From assembly GCA_035295745.1 (NCBI GenBank), contig DATGIL010000062.1:1-51156 (forward strand): a stretch of 51,156 nucleotides of DNA. Reading direction: 5' to 3'. Source of the DNA: JAIQFL01 sp035295745 (GTDB taxonomy: Bacteria > Acidobacteriota > Terriglobia > Bryobacterales > Bryobacteraceae). Under the pieces are notes generated by a model. That model had not been told where the DNA came from. It did no database searches and was given only the letters and a program-made list of their open reading frames with translations. Of this stretch, positions 36,259-43,955 are shown one piece after another (position 1 is the stretch's first letter; each line of letters starts with the position of its first letter). The position numbers and the translations under genes are program-made.

Positions 36259-37617
36259 ATGTCTGTGCAGAATTCTGTTGAAAAGGGTCTTCCGACCAAC
36301 GTCGACGCCGAGCGTTTCGTGCTGGGCTCCATCCTGTTGGACGACAGTTTCTACGTGCAGGCCGCCGGCAGCCTGGAACCCGAAGATTTCAGCCTGGAGA
36401 AGCACCGCCGCATTTTCAAACGGATGGGCGACCTCCAGGAGCGCAATGAGAAGATCGATCGCATTACGGTTGCCAACGAGCTGATGAAGTGCAATGAGCT
36501 CGAGGCTTGCGACGGTCTCAGCTACCTGGTTTCGCTCGACGACGGGCTTCCGCAGCTTCCCAGTATCGACAGCTACATCCGCATCGTCAAGGACAAGTCT
36601 CTGTTACGGCGGATCATCCTGGCCTCTCAGCACATGATGAACCGCTGCCTGTTGGATGCCGAGGAGCCAGGCCAGATTCTGGCAGGGGCGGAGGAGACGC
36701 TGCTCAAACTGGGCGAGGCCCAGGTCAAATCAGGACTCATCAATCCCGAGCAAATTCTGCGCGATTACGAAGGCGGCATCAACGCCTTCCTCGATCCGAG
36801 CAAGCGCATCAAGGGAATCAGCACAGGATTCACCAAGCTCGATGAGATGACTGGCGGGCTCCACGGCGGCGATCTGTTCATCGTGGCGGCGCGGCCCTCC
36901 ATGGGCAAGACGGCTTTTGCCCTGAACATCGCGCAGCACGTCGCGCTCAAGCTGTCCAAGACGGTCGCCGTCTTTTCGCTGGAAATGTCCAAGGAATCGC
37001 TGCTCACCCGCATGTTATGCGCCGCGGCACGGGTCGACAGCCAGCGGTTTCGCGCGGGCTACCTCAATCAGGAGGAGCGCCGCAAGCTGAATCACTCCCT
37101 TCACGAACTGGTGGAGGCCCCGTTGTATATCGACGACTCCGCCGGAGTTCACCTCATGGAGATGCACGCCAAACTGCGGCGCCTTCAGTCCGAGCGCGAG
37201 AATATTGGCCTGGTGATTGTCGACTACCTTCAGTTGATGAGCGGCCAGGGACGTTTCGAGAATCGCAATCAGGAGGTCAGCGCGCTTTCCCGCGGCATGA
37301 AGTTGCTGGCCAAGGAAATGAACGTACCCATGATGGTCTTGTCTCAGTTAAGCCGCGCGGTGGAGACTCGACAGGGCGACCATCGGCCGCAACTCAGCGA
37401 CCTTCGCGAAAGCGGCAGTATCGAGCAGGACGCCGACGTGGTGGGATTCATCTTCCGCGAAGAAGTCTACAACCGCGACCGCGAAGACCTGCGCGGTTTG
37501 GCAGAGCTGATCGTGGCCAAGCAGCGTAACGGTCCGGTTGGCACGGTGAATCTGGTATTCCTGCACGCGCAAACGAAGTTCGAAAATCGCGCCGAAGATA
37601 CGGGGGACGCGGAATAG
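36259..37617 (+). CDS. dnaB: Replicative DNA helicase
   Basis: A 452-aa hexameric 5'-3' helicase of the replication fork. The N-terminal domain (PTNVDAERFVLGSILLDD...) is followed by the RecA-like domain with ISTGFTKLDEMTGGLHGGDLFIVAARPSMGKTAF (Walker A ARPSMGKT), Walker B GLVIVDYLQLMSG, and LSQLSRAVETR and DLRESGSIEQDADVV. The length and motif order are standard, with no intein. ATG at 36259 gives the usual N-terminus. It is not in an obvious operon. Confidence 0.98.
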   Translation: MSVQNSVEKGLPTNVDAERFVLGSILLDDSFYVQAAGSLEPEDFSLEKHRRIFKRMGDLQERNEKIDRITVANELMKCNELEACDGLSYLVSLDDGLPQLPSIDSYIRIVKDKSLLRRIILASQHMMNRCLLDAEEPGQILAGAEETLLKLGEAQVKSGLINPEQILRDYEGGINAFLDPSKRIKGISTGFTKLDEMTGGLHGGDLFIVAARPSMGKTAFALNIAQHVALKLSKTVAVFSLEMSKESLLTRMLCAAARVDSQRFRAGYLNQEERRKLNHSLHELVEAPLYIDDSAGVHLMEMHAKLRRLQSERENIGLVIVDYLQLMSGQGRFENRNQEVSALSRGMKLLAKEMNVPMMVLSQLSRAVETRQGDHRPQLSDLRESGSIEQDADVVGFIFREEVYNRDREDLRGLAELIVAKQRNGPVGTVNLVFLHAQTKFENRAEDTGDAE

Positions 37618-37639
37618 CGCCTGCGCAAGAAGTTCTCTG

Positions 37640-37760
37640 ACACTCACGGCTCGAATACAGCCGCGCTCGTTCACGGTCGCGGCGTAAGATGCTGACGAGC
37701 CGCGCGCGTCAGCAAGCGACCACTCATCAGACGGCGAAGACGCTCCCTCGGTAAGCGTCT
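37640..37760. repeat. Inverted, rearranged copy of the CGAGCC repeat family with a hairpin
   Basis: At 37698-37719 the minus strand reads TCGCTTGCTGACGCGCGCGG, matching the interior of the 138-bp element at 2229-2366. A CGCGACCGTGA block lies at about 37672-37682 in the same orientation. A hairpin AGACGCT/AGCGTCT at 37738-37760 may help end dnaB transcription, though no T-tract follows. The 180-bp gap holds no gene. Confidence 0.65.
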
Positions 37761-37796
37761 GGCAGTTCCATCCGTGAACTTACCGCCCGCGAACCC

Positions 37797-38390
37797 TTAC
37801 CTCGCCACCCAAAGCTCCGCCTGCAGAAACCCTACCGAGCGAATCTGCTCGCTGAGCGTGCTGTACTTCACCAGCCCGCTACTCTCGCGGAGGCGCGCGG
37901 TCTCCGGAATCGACAACTCGCGCAGGTAACGGTCGGCCCGCTCCCGATATGAGTACCCGCTGTACGTCATACGATCCTGTCCCACGACGTCCATCAGCAA
38001 ATCCCAGAACGTCTGGCGCTGGAACAGTCCCTTGCGCACCGCGGCCTCCCGCGGAATCTCGATCGCCAGCCGTCCGCCGCGCAAGGTCGCTCGAATGCAG
38101 CGCTCCGCTGTGAAGGGACGCTCCGGTTCCGGATCCGGGAACGTCGCCAGAATCTGGTGGAGACCTTCCGCGTCGGCTTCCCATCCCGCCCACCGGAATC
38201 GTGAAGCGCCGCTTACTAGCGTCCCGCGCATCAGAAGCTCGCGAATCCGCGCGTGGTCTTTGCCGGTCACGCCGAGCATATGCTCCACCAACTCGCGAAC
38301 CGGCATCTCCTGCACCACCACCGGCGTCAGCGAGATCGCTTCCGCCGCTTCGGAACTGAGCTTGACCCGCACCGTCTGGGGTAACGCCAT
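37797..38390 (-). CDS. Unrecognised 197-aa soluble protein
   Basis: I do not recognise a family. The protein has no signal peptide or membrane helix. The N-terminal part (VRVKLSSEAAEAISLTPVVVQEMPVRELVEHMLGVTGKD) looks like a compact alpha/beta or helical domain. A middle segment contains FRWAGWEADAEGLHQILATFPDPEP and a beta hairpin RCIRATLRGGRLAIEIPR. The C-terminal part is helical. The coding character (GC-rich third positions, no stops, clean ATG) supports a real gene. It is divergent from the 91-aa gene at 38418. Confidence 0.75.
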   Translation of the reverse strand: MALPQTVRVKLSSEAAEAISLTPVVVQEMPVRELVEHMLGVTGKDHARIRELLMRGTLVSGASRFRWAGWEADAEGLHQILATFPDPEPERPFTAERCIRATLRGGRLAIEIPREAAVRKGLFQRQTFWDLLMDVVGQDRMTYSGYSYRERADRYLRELSIPETARLRESSGLVKYSTLSEQIRSVGFLQAELWVAR

Positions 38391-38417
38391 ACTTTGATTT
38401 CACGCTAGCATAAGTCC

Positions 38418-38693
38418 GTGACCCCTCTCGAAAAGGTGCACGCGGAACTGGCCCGCTACGAGCATGCTCTCCTCGCCTTCTCGGCACGCGAGCACCAGGG
38501 CACCATCGAACTCGTCATCGAACTCCGCGATCGCGGCCTGGGACTGCACACGTATTACGCGCCCATCCATGCTCGCGACATCGAGCATCCGCAATTTCCC
38601 TGGACCTTCCAGCGTTACCTGTACGACTGCATGCACGACTACCTGGTGGAGATGTTCATCTACACTCCGCAAAGCCTGGACCGCCCTTCATGA
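38418..38693 (+). CDS. Small conserved-looking protein, unrecognised
   Basis: A 91-aa acidic soluble protein starting at GTG 38418. It is mixed alpha/beta (EKVHAELARYEHALLAFSAREHQGTIELVIELRDRG) and ends in an aromatic-rich helix (FPWTFQRYLYDCMHDYLVEMFIY). No family recognised. Its stop overlaps the start of the methyltransferase gene by 4 bp (ATGA), so the two are co-translated and may act together. Confidence 0.75.
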   Translation: MTPLEKVHAELARYEHALLAFSAREHQGTIELVIELRDRGLGLHTYYAPIHARDIEHPQFPWTFQRYLYDCMHDYLVEMFIYTPQSLDRPS

Positions 38694-39643
38694 CGCCGGT
38701 CGCGGAGTTGTTGGCCGCCGAGATCCGGCGCGATGGGCCGGTTTCGTTCCACCGCTTCATGGAGCTGGCGCTCTACCATCCCGATCACGGCTATTACCGT
38801 AAGCCTCGCGATCCGTTCGGCAAGCAGGGCGACTTCTTCACCGCCGAGCAGATCCAGCCGGCTTTTGGAATTCTGGTGGCCGCGCGCATTCGGCAACTCC
38901 ACCGCGCCATGGGGGAGCCTCGCGACTTCGTGGTCGTCGAACTGGGGGCCGGGCGCCGCGAAATGGCAGACGCGTTCAGAGAGTGGACGTACATCCCGGT
39001 CGATCTCGATTCCGGCCAGTTGCCCCATGCCTTCACCGGCGTGGTCTTCTCCAATGAGTTCTTCGATGCGTTGCCCGTCGAAGCAGCGGTGTACCACGAT
39101 GGCGCGTTCCGCGAGAAGTTCGTAACCTTTGCCAACGGGCGGTTTCAATGGGAGAGTGGTCCCGCGGTCTCGAGAGAAACGGAGGAGTACCTGCGCCGCT
39201 ACTTTCCTCCACCGGAGGAAGGGCGATGGTATGAGGCCAACCTCGACGCTCTCGAGTGGCTCGATCGCATTGCGAGCACTTTGGTATCTGGCTGGGTATT
39301 AACTATCGATTACGGATACACGCGGACCGAGTCGGTGCGCTTCCCGGCAGGCACGCTGATGGGATACCGCCGCCACACGGCGCGCGAAGATGTGCTGGAG
39401 GATCCCGGTAACCGTGATGTCACGGCACACGTTAACTTCTCCGCACTTGTGGAACGGGGCGCGGTCCACGGCTTGCGGGAGGAACGCTTCGAAACTCTCG
39501 CGCAGATGCTGCTGGCGGCCGGCGAGGCCGATCAGTTCGCCAGCGTGCTGACGCCGGATGACGATCTGCGGCGCCGCCTGCAGCTCAAAACACTGCTCTT
39601 CGGTATGGGAGAGACCTACCGGGTGCTGCTGCAGCGGAAGTAA
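38690..39643 (+). CDS. MidA/NDUFAF7-type (DUF185) SAM-dependent methyltransferase
   Basis: A 317-aa protein of the family whose mitochondrial member methylates an Arg of a complex I subunit. Family landmarks are the N-terminal GPVSFHRFMELALYHPDHGYY, the SAM loop VVELGAGRREM (about residues 85-95), VVFSNEFFDALPVEAA, and the late WVLTIDYGYT. It is slightly shorter than typical bacterial members. It is coupled to the 91-aa protein upstream. The bacterial target is not established. Confidence 0.92.
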   Translation: MTPVAELLAAEIRRDGPVSFHRFMELALYHPDHGYYRKPRDPFGKQGDFFTAEQIQPAFGILVAARIRQLHRAMGEPRDFVVVELGAGRREMADAFREWTYIPVDLDSGQLPHAFTGVVFSNEFFDALPVEAAVYHDGAFREKFVTFANGRFQWESGPAVSRETEEYLRRYFPPPEEGRWYEANLDALEWLDRIASTLVSGWVLTIDYGYTRTESVRFPAGTLMGYRRHTAREDVLEDPGNRDVTAHVNFSALVERGAVHGLREERFETLAQMLLAAGEADQFASVLTPDDDLRRRLQLKTLLFGMGETYRVLLQRK

Positions 39644-39734
39644 CGGAAGCGGGTGAGGCGGAATGGCCTGGAACAGGAAGAGCCCCTCATGTTTTGGCGG
39701 TGGGAGTTGGGAAAACCGGAGAGAAAAGCCTGAA

Positions 39735-39766
39735 AAATGAAAAAGGCCCCGGAAAACCGGGGCCTG
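39735..39766 (-). terminator. Rho-independent terminator of the 20-aa peptide gene
   Basis: A 9-bp perfect stem AGGCCCCGG/CCGGGGCCT (39744-39752 with 39757-39765) around a TTTT loop is followed on the minus strand by TTTTTCATTTTT. Very stable GC stem plus T-tract is the classical form. It lies 35 bp after the stop codon of the small gene. Confidence 0.92.
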
Positions 39767-39800
39767 TGTGGAATCTGTTTGCCCTTTTGGTACGCCCGCG

Positions 39801-39863
39801 TTACTTCTTCTTCTTGGCGGGGGCCTTTTTCTTCGGGGCTGCTTTCTTGGTTGCGCTCTTCAT
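39801..39863 (-). CDS. 20-residue Lys/Ala/Pro-rich basic peptide
   Basis: A tiny frame from ATG 39863 to TAA 39801 encodes 20 residues: Met, Ser and Thr once each, ten Lys, five Ala and two Pro, in an AAPKKK / APAKKKK pattern like the tails of histone H1-like bacterial proteins. GGGAGA sits 8 nt upstream. The gene has its own strong promoter and a strong terminator, which makes a chance frame unlikely. The composition suggests binding to DNA, RNA or the ribosome; that is inference. Confidence 0.75.
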   Translation of the reverse strand: MKSATKKAAPKKKAPAKKKK

Positions 39864-39891
39864 CGATTGATTCTCCCTAAACATCAAAATT

Positions 39892-39949
39892 TTGCGACTC
39901 GAAAATCGCAATGTGATTCATATATAAGGTTGTTCGTGAGGAAAGTCAA
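39892..39949 (-). promoter_or_regulatory. Promoter and leader hairpin of the 20-aa peptide gene
   Basis: On the minus strand TTGACT (39944-39949), a 17-bp spacer and TATATA (39921-39926) form a near-consensus sigma-70 promoter. The leader, of roughly 50 nt, contains a hairpin TTGCGA/TCGCAA (39892-39897 with 39906-39911) before the ribosome site. Confidence 0.85.
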
Positions 39950-40049
39950 GAAAAAAATGCAACCGTCATCGCTTTCGGCTCCTTTCGAGTTGCGTGAAGC
40001 ACGATGAGGCGCGCTTTCGCCACCGCAGGAATCTGCTTCCCGTTAAATC

Positions 40050-40079
40050 TTGATCGCCTCCTCCTCTCGTATATACAAT
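40050..40079 (+). promoter_or_regulatory. Possible promoter of the ECF sigma factor gene
   Basis: TTGATC (40050-40055), an 18-bp spacer and TACAAT (40074-40079) lie 56 bp upstream of the sigma gene on the same strand. This is a vegetative-type match; a separate ECF-dependent promoter is not obvious. Confidence 0.55.
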
Positions 40080-40134
40080 AGTCGCGCCAGAACATTTGGT
40101 CCGAACGCGGCTTTGAGGACGCGATAACTTTAGA

Positions 40135-40722
40135 ATGATGTTTCTTCCCTTGTGGCTTGCCATCCACGTCACCGGCAGCGACGCGGAGTTGATCGAACGC
40201 TTGCAGCGCCATGATCCACAGGCCCTCGCTGAGCTCTACGATCGCTATGGGCGCCTTGCATACTCCCTGATTCTGCGGGTGGTGCGCGATACGGGTGTCG
40301 CCGAAGACCTCGTACAGGAGACATTTATGCGTGTTTGGAATCGTGCGCAAGGCCTCGACGCGCAGAAGGGTGCGATTGGACCGTGGCTCCTCGCGGTCGC
40401 CCGCAATCGTTCGATCGACTACCTTCGTTCCGCCGGCGGACGGGAGCGCAATGCCCTCGACTTCGAGGAGACCGATCATCCCGCCCTCTACGTCGATATG
40501 GAACGCGACATCCTCTCGTCCGACAAGGCCCGCCGCGTGAAGACCGCCGTCGAGAAGCTCTCTCCTCACCAGCGTGAGGTGATTGAGCTCGCGTACTTCG
40601 AAGGACTGTCGCAAACCGAAATGGCCGAAAGGATGGGGCAGCCGCTCGGCACTGTGAAGACCTGGGTGCGCGCGGCGCTTAAGAACCTGCGTGACCAACT
40701 GGGATCGGCGGTGCCGGCATGA
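40135..40722 (+). CDS. ECF-type RNA polymerase sigma factor
   Basis: A 195-aa sigma-70 family factor with only regions 2 and 4. Region 2 is visible as ALAELYDRYGRLAYSLILRVVRDTGVAEDLVQETFMRVW and NRSIDYLRS; region 4 as KLSPHQREVIELAYFEGLSQTEMAERMGQPLGTVKTWVRAALKNLR. It directs RNA polymerase to stress or envelope promoters; the signal is not known. Two adjacent ATGs begin the frame and the ribosome site is weak, so the first dozen hydrophobic residues may not be translated. Its stop overlaps the anti-sigma start (ATGA). Confidence 0.95.
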   Translation: MMFLPLWLAIHVTGSDAELIERLQRHDPQALAELYDRYGRLAYSLILRVVRDTGVAEDLVQETFMRVWNRAQGLDAQKGAIGPWLLAVARNRSIDYLRSAGGRERNALDFEETDHPALYVDMERDILSSDKARRVKTAVEKLSPHQREVIELAYFEGLSQTEMAERMGQPLGTVKTWVRAALKNLRDQLGSAVPA

Positions 40723-41459
40723 ACTGCGAAGAGCTCAACGAGTATTACGAACTGTACGCGATGGGCGCTGCCGGGGAGCCTGAGAAGAGCGAGATCCGCG
40801 AACATCTGAATCGCGGGTGCGAGGACTGTATGGCTGGTATGAAGAGGGCGCGGAGTATCGTCTCCTTCCTGGGCGGAACGGCGCCGCCCATGGTCCCATC
40901 GCCCATGCTGCGCCGGCGCATTCTTGCCTCGGTCGGATTCGAGCAGAGGCGCTTTTCCTGGATGCCCCTCATGGCATTCGCTACCGCAATGTCGATCTTC
41001 GCCGCTGTCTATTTCAGCACCCGCGAGCGAGATGTCGCCCTGATCGCCACCAATCTGCGCGAGCAGTTGGGTAAGCAGAACGTCGAGCTGACTCGGCTGA
41101 GCGAAGCTTTCTCGATACTGAATGGACCCGACACCAAGTCGGTCTCCTTCGGCACCGGTTCCAATGCTTCATCCAAGGGCAGAGTCTTCATGAACCCGTC
41201 GCAGGGTGTGTTGCTGATCGCGTCCAACTTGCAGCCGGCCCCCAAAGGAAAGAAGTATGAGATGTGGGTCGTTCCGAAGGGTGGCGGAAAGCCGGTGCCT
41301 GCCGGCCTGTTCCAATCCGACCAGGACGGGACGGCGATGCACATCCAGCGAGGTTCGATAGACCTCAACGCTACCGCCGCCGTCGCCGTCACCGTGGAAG
41401 ATGCGGCCGGCGCGCAGGAGCCCACGATGCCTCTCGTGATCGCTGCGCCGCTGCAGTAA
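40719..41459 (+). CDS. RskA-type anti-sigma factor
   Basis: A 246-aa membrane anti-sigma factor coupled to the ECF gene. The N-terminal zinc-type anti-sigma domain has H-x3-C-x2-C (HLNRGCEDC, about residues 29-37). One membrane helix follows (MPLMAFATAMSIFAAVYF, about 82-99). The outer domain contains the RskA signature (GVLLIASNLQPAPKGKKYEMWVV...PVPAGLF). It should hold the sigma factor at the membrane until a signal triggers its release. Confidence 0.94.
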   Translation: MNCEELNEYYELYAMGAAGEPEKSEIREHLNRGCEDCMAGMKRARSIVSFLGGTAPPMVPSPMLRRRILASVGFEQRRFSWMPLMAFATAMSIFAAVYFSTRERDVALIATNLREQLGKQNVELTRLSEAFSILNGPDTKSVSFGTGSNASSKGRVFMNPSQGVLLIASNLQPAPKGKKYEMWVVPKGGGKPVPAGLFQSDQDGTAMHIQRGSIDLNATAAVAVTVEDAAGAQEPTMPLVIAAPLQ

Positions 41460-41475
41460 CCGCCTCGGCTACAGG

Positions 41476-41874
41476 CTAATAGACCGGCCGATAGCGACGC
41501 TGATCGAGCAATGCCTGGGTCTCCGGCTTCGTCAGCACCCAGAGCCCGTAAATCCCAATCGCCAGGCCCACCGGAATATTCAGCAGATCGATCGCCGAGA
41601 TCACGATCATCAGAATCCGCGACCACGGCGCCAGCCGTAAGAGTCCGATTCCGCCCACCAACCCCGGCAGCGACACTACCAGGATGATCACTGCGATGAT
41701 CCCGCCGATTCCGCCGAGAATCGGCACCGCCGCCTGCGCATCGGCGGTGTGCTCGCTAAATCCAACCAGCCCTGCAAGCCCGCCGAACACCAGCAGCACT
41801 ATGATCGCCGCCAGCACGCCCATCGACGAAAGCACAATGTGCAGAATGCCAAGTGTCTTCACATGCGATTCCAT
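41476..41874 (-). CDS. Small membrane protein next to the sheath gene
   Basis: A 132-aa protein with four hydrophobic helices (LGILHIVLSSMGVLAAIIVLLVFGGLAGLVGF, then ILGGIGGIIAVIILVV, then a helix through LLRLAPWSRILMIVISAIDLLNIPVGLAIGIYGLWVL). The ATG at 41874 has AGGAG five bases upstream; the longer frame only runs into the sheath gene. It starts 8 bp after the sheath stop, so co-transcription is likely. No family named with confidence. Confidence 0.82.
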   Translation of the reverse strand: MESHVKTLGILHIVLSSMGVLAAIIVLLVFGGLAGLVGFSEHTADAQAAVPILGGIGGIIAVIILVVSLPGLVGGIGLLRLAPWSRILMIVISAIDLLNIPVGLAIGIYGLWVLTKPETQALLDQRRYRPVY

Positions 41875-41882
41875 GTTTACTC

Positions 41883-43229
41883 CTATTGCCACGGTCCGTT
41901 GAGAGCGGCAACCGGATGAGCCAGCGATTGAAACCGCGCGAGTCTCACCCGGTCGCTGCCTTTGAGGGAGAGCAGGGGCATCAGTCCCAGTTCCATCAGG
42001 AGTTCCGCCGTACTCTCGGTCAGCAGTACCTCGGCGCACGGTTTCAATTCCGGCTCCCCGTCTTTCTGGTAGACGTGGGCAGGCAAGCCCTCGACCTGGC
42101 TGACCTCTCCAGGCCGCATGTCCCAACCAGAACGTGAAAAGGCCTCACCTAACAGGTAGGCACATACAACTGCCGGATGGCCCCACAGGTAGCTCTCATG
42201 CTCGGGCACTTCCGGCATCTCTTCAAATCGGAAACGTTCTGTGCTCCCGGTTTTCTCGCCATACGGCAATCGCAACAGGAAGCGTGGCATCGCGAGACCG
42301 AGCCAGCGCGCATCCGGCGTTTGGCGCAACGTGGGGAAGAGCTGCCCGGAGACCACCGAGTCCTTCGCCACACCGGAGAGGAACGGCGCGCCCGCGGCTC
42401 GCGACATCGCGGCGATCTGCGACAGCGCAGATTCATGCTCATTGCCAAAATAGTAGAGGCCCGCGATCACGGACCAGCGGTCCGCTCCCGGAGTGCCCAC
42501 GGTTTCCTCCACCATGACACGCCGCAGCGCCGCCAAGCCGTCGGGCCCGACCAGATCCGATTGCGGCATGTCCCACACGTACACCTTCAGATCCGTACTC
42601 GTTTCCAAGCGGCGGACCAGGAAGAACAGGGCGCACCACAGCGCTTCGAGTTCCTGAAAAGGCCGGCAGTGCAGCAGGGCGCGCATGCCGGTGGTGACCG
42701 CATCATCGGTCTGCGAGATCATGCCGGCCTGCCGAGGATCCTGTTTTGGTTCGATATGCGGAGCAACAATATCCTCAATCATCGAGTCCCAGGCATTGCG
42801 TGTAGGCGCGGGTGCAACTGCGGCGCTTTCGCCGAGCATGTCAGCCAGCAGACTGGCGCCCGAGGCCTTCGGCTCCAGCTTGGGAAACGCAACCATCCCA
42901 TCCTTCAACTGCTGCCGCAAATCTCGCAGCGACCGGAACAAGGGTAATCGCTCGAAGAGCGAGTCGGGATGAAAGTCCTCCATTTCCCGGAAGGAGATCG
43001 CAACTGGAGAGTCTCCGCCAACCAGGCGAATCTCCGGCTTGTACAACTCCAGCACATCTTCGAAATTGTCACGATCGACCTGGACTGGCTTGCGGATCCG
43101 GCTCGCTCCGGCGCTGAAATCGCCGGCCAGCAGAATGCGGAATGGTCCATCGGGTTCAGGCCGCGACAGTTCGCGCGGCTCTTCGCCCACATCGAGATGG
43201 ACCGAAGTTAGTGAGCTCGCTCGGGGCAT
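41883..43229 (-). CDS. Contractile sheath protein joining TssB-like and TssC-like regions
   Basis: A 448-aa protein related to type VI secretion sheath subunits. Residues about 28-110 match TssB (GPFRILLAGDFSAG, PVQVDRDNFEDVLELYKPEIRL, FREMEDFHPDSLFERLPLFRSLRDL). From about 170 it follows TssC: ALWCALFFLVRRLETSTDLKVYVWDM, SVIAGLYYFGNEHESALSQIAAMSRAAGAPFLSG, LAMPRFLLRLPYGEKT, FRFEEMP, YLWGHPAVVCAYLLGEAFSRSGWDM, EGLPAHVY. The two subunits normally come from two genes. No Hcp, VgrG, ClpV or baseplate gene is in the window. The start at 43229 has no clear ribosome site and may be further in. Assembly partners are unknown. Confidence 0.85.
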   Translation of the reverse strand: MPRASSLTSVHLDVGEEPRELSRPEPDGPFRILLAGDFSAGASRIRKPVQVDRDNFEDVLELYKPEIRLVGGDSPVAISFREMEDFHPDSLFERLPLFRSLRDLRQQLKDGMVAFPKLEPKASGASLLADMLGESAAVAPAPTRNAWDSMIEDIVAPHIEPKQDPRQAGMISQTDDAVTTGMRALLHCRPFQELEALWCALFFLVRRLETSTDLKVYVWDMPQSDLVGPDGLAALRRVMVEETVGTPGADRWSVIAGLYYFGNEHESALSQIAAMSRAAGAPFLSGVAKDSVVSGQLFPTLRQTPDARWLGLAMPRFLLRLPYGEKTGSTERFRFEEMPEVPEHESYLWGHPAVVCAYLLGEAFSRSGWDMRPGEVSQVEGLPAHVYQKDGEPELKPCAEVLLTESTAELLMELGLMPLLSLKGSDRVRLARFQSLAHPVAALNGPWQ

Positions 43230-43355
43230 CGTATCTGAAACTGTAGCTCACTCCGGCAGGGACGGCAATCCCGGATGGAACGGACAGTCCTCCAAACACG
43301 ATTGATCCAAGGCGCCACTTGCGAAGAGCGCAGCGTCTGGCGATGAAGGCTGTGG

Positions 43356-43535
43356 GTGGCGGCACGTTGCGCTCTGTGGATCGGCATCGCGTTTGGGCGA
43401 CCGGGAGAGATCTTTCGCCAGACTGGTTCGGCGCTGGAGGCCGCGCTCCGCAAAGGTGTGGTCGGTTCGCGATCTGAAGCCGGACGATTCTCGCAGGATG
43501 TTCTGGCGCGCTTGATTCAGCTTAAGAGCGTTTGA
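43356..43535 (+). other. Possible short coding remnant, unrecognised
   Basis: In the 309-bp gap between the sheath and PilZ genes a plus-strand frame from GTG 43356 to TGA 43533-43535 encodes 59 residues that read as a natural protein (IAFGRPGEIFRQTGSALEAA, then GRFSQDVLARLIQLKSV). There is no ribosome site and no family match by eye. It may be the 3' remnant of a larger gene. Nothing else is seen in the gap. Confidence 0.35.
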
Positions 43536-43538
43536 GAC

Positions 43539-43889
43539 TTACTTCCTGGCGCGGGCTACCAATTGCCGCAGGTCGAGCAGGTGCTGCGGGCAATATGCTT
43601 TCTTCGACCACTTGGACCGCGAATCGAACTGCACGCCGACGAAATATCCGATTTCCCGATAGACGCAATACTGTACCTGTCCGATGAACTCCTGGTTGGG
43701 GCAATCCCAGTGGATGCGGACGCCCAAGGGAACGGCAGACTCCAATTGCAGGCATGCGCCAGAAGGAGAGATGTCTTCCAGTAGACCGACTGCCCTCCGT
43801 CTTCGGCCGGAATTTTCCTTCCAGTGAACCTCCACCATATCCGCGCAAAGCATGCGAACTTCCGAACGTCGTTCCGCCATACCAAACAT
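43539..43889 (-). CDS. PilZ domain protein
   Basis: A 116-aa single PilZ domain, a c-di-GMP sensor type. The N-terminal ERRSEVR gives the RxxxR-type motif, and LEDISPSGACL gives the (D/N)xSxxG motif; the beta-barrel continues through VRIHWDCPNQEFIGQVQYCVYREIGYFVGVQF. Both ligand motifs are present, so binding is plausible. The PBP gene lies upstream on the same strand, 66 bp away. The target process is unknown. Confidence 0.9.
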   Translation of the reverse strand: MFGMAERRSEVRMLCADMVEVHWKENSGRRRRAVGLLEDISPSGACLQLESAVPLGVRIHWDCPNQEFIGQVQYCVYREIGYFVGVQFDSRSKWSKKAYCPQHLLDLRQLVARARK

Positions 43890-43955
43890 ATCGGCGGGGG
43901 TCCGCTAAACCTTTATGATCAGTTTGCTTACGAGACTTGGTGCCGACGAACTGCC

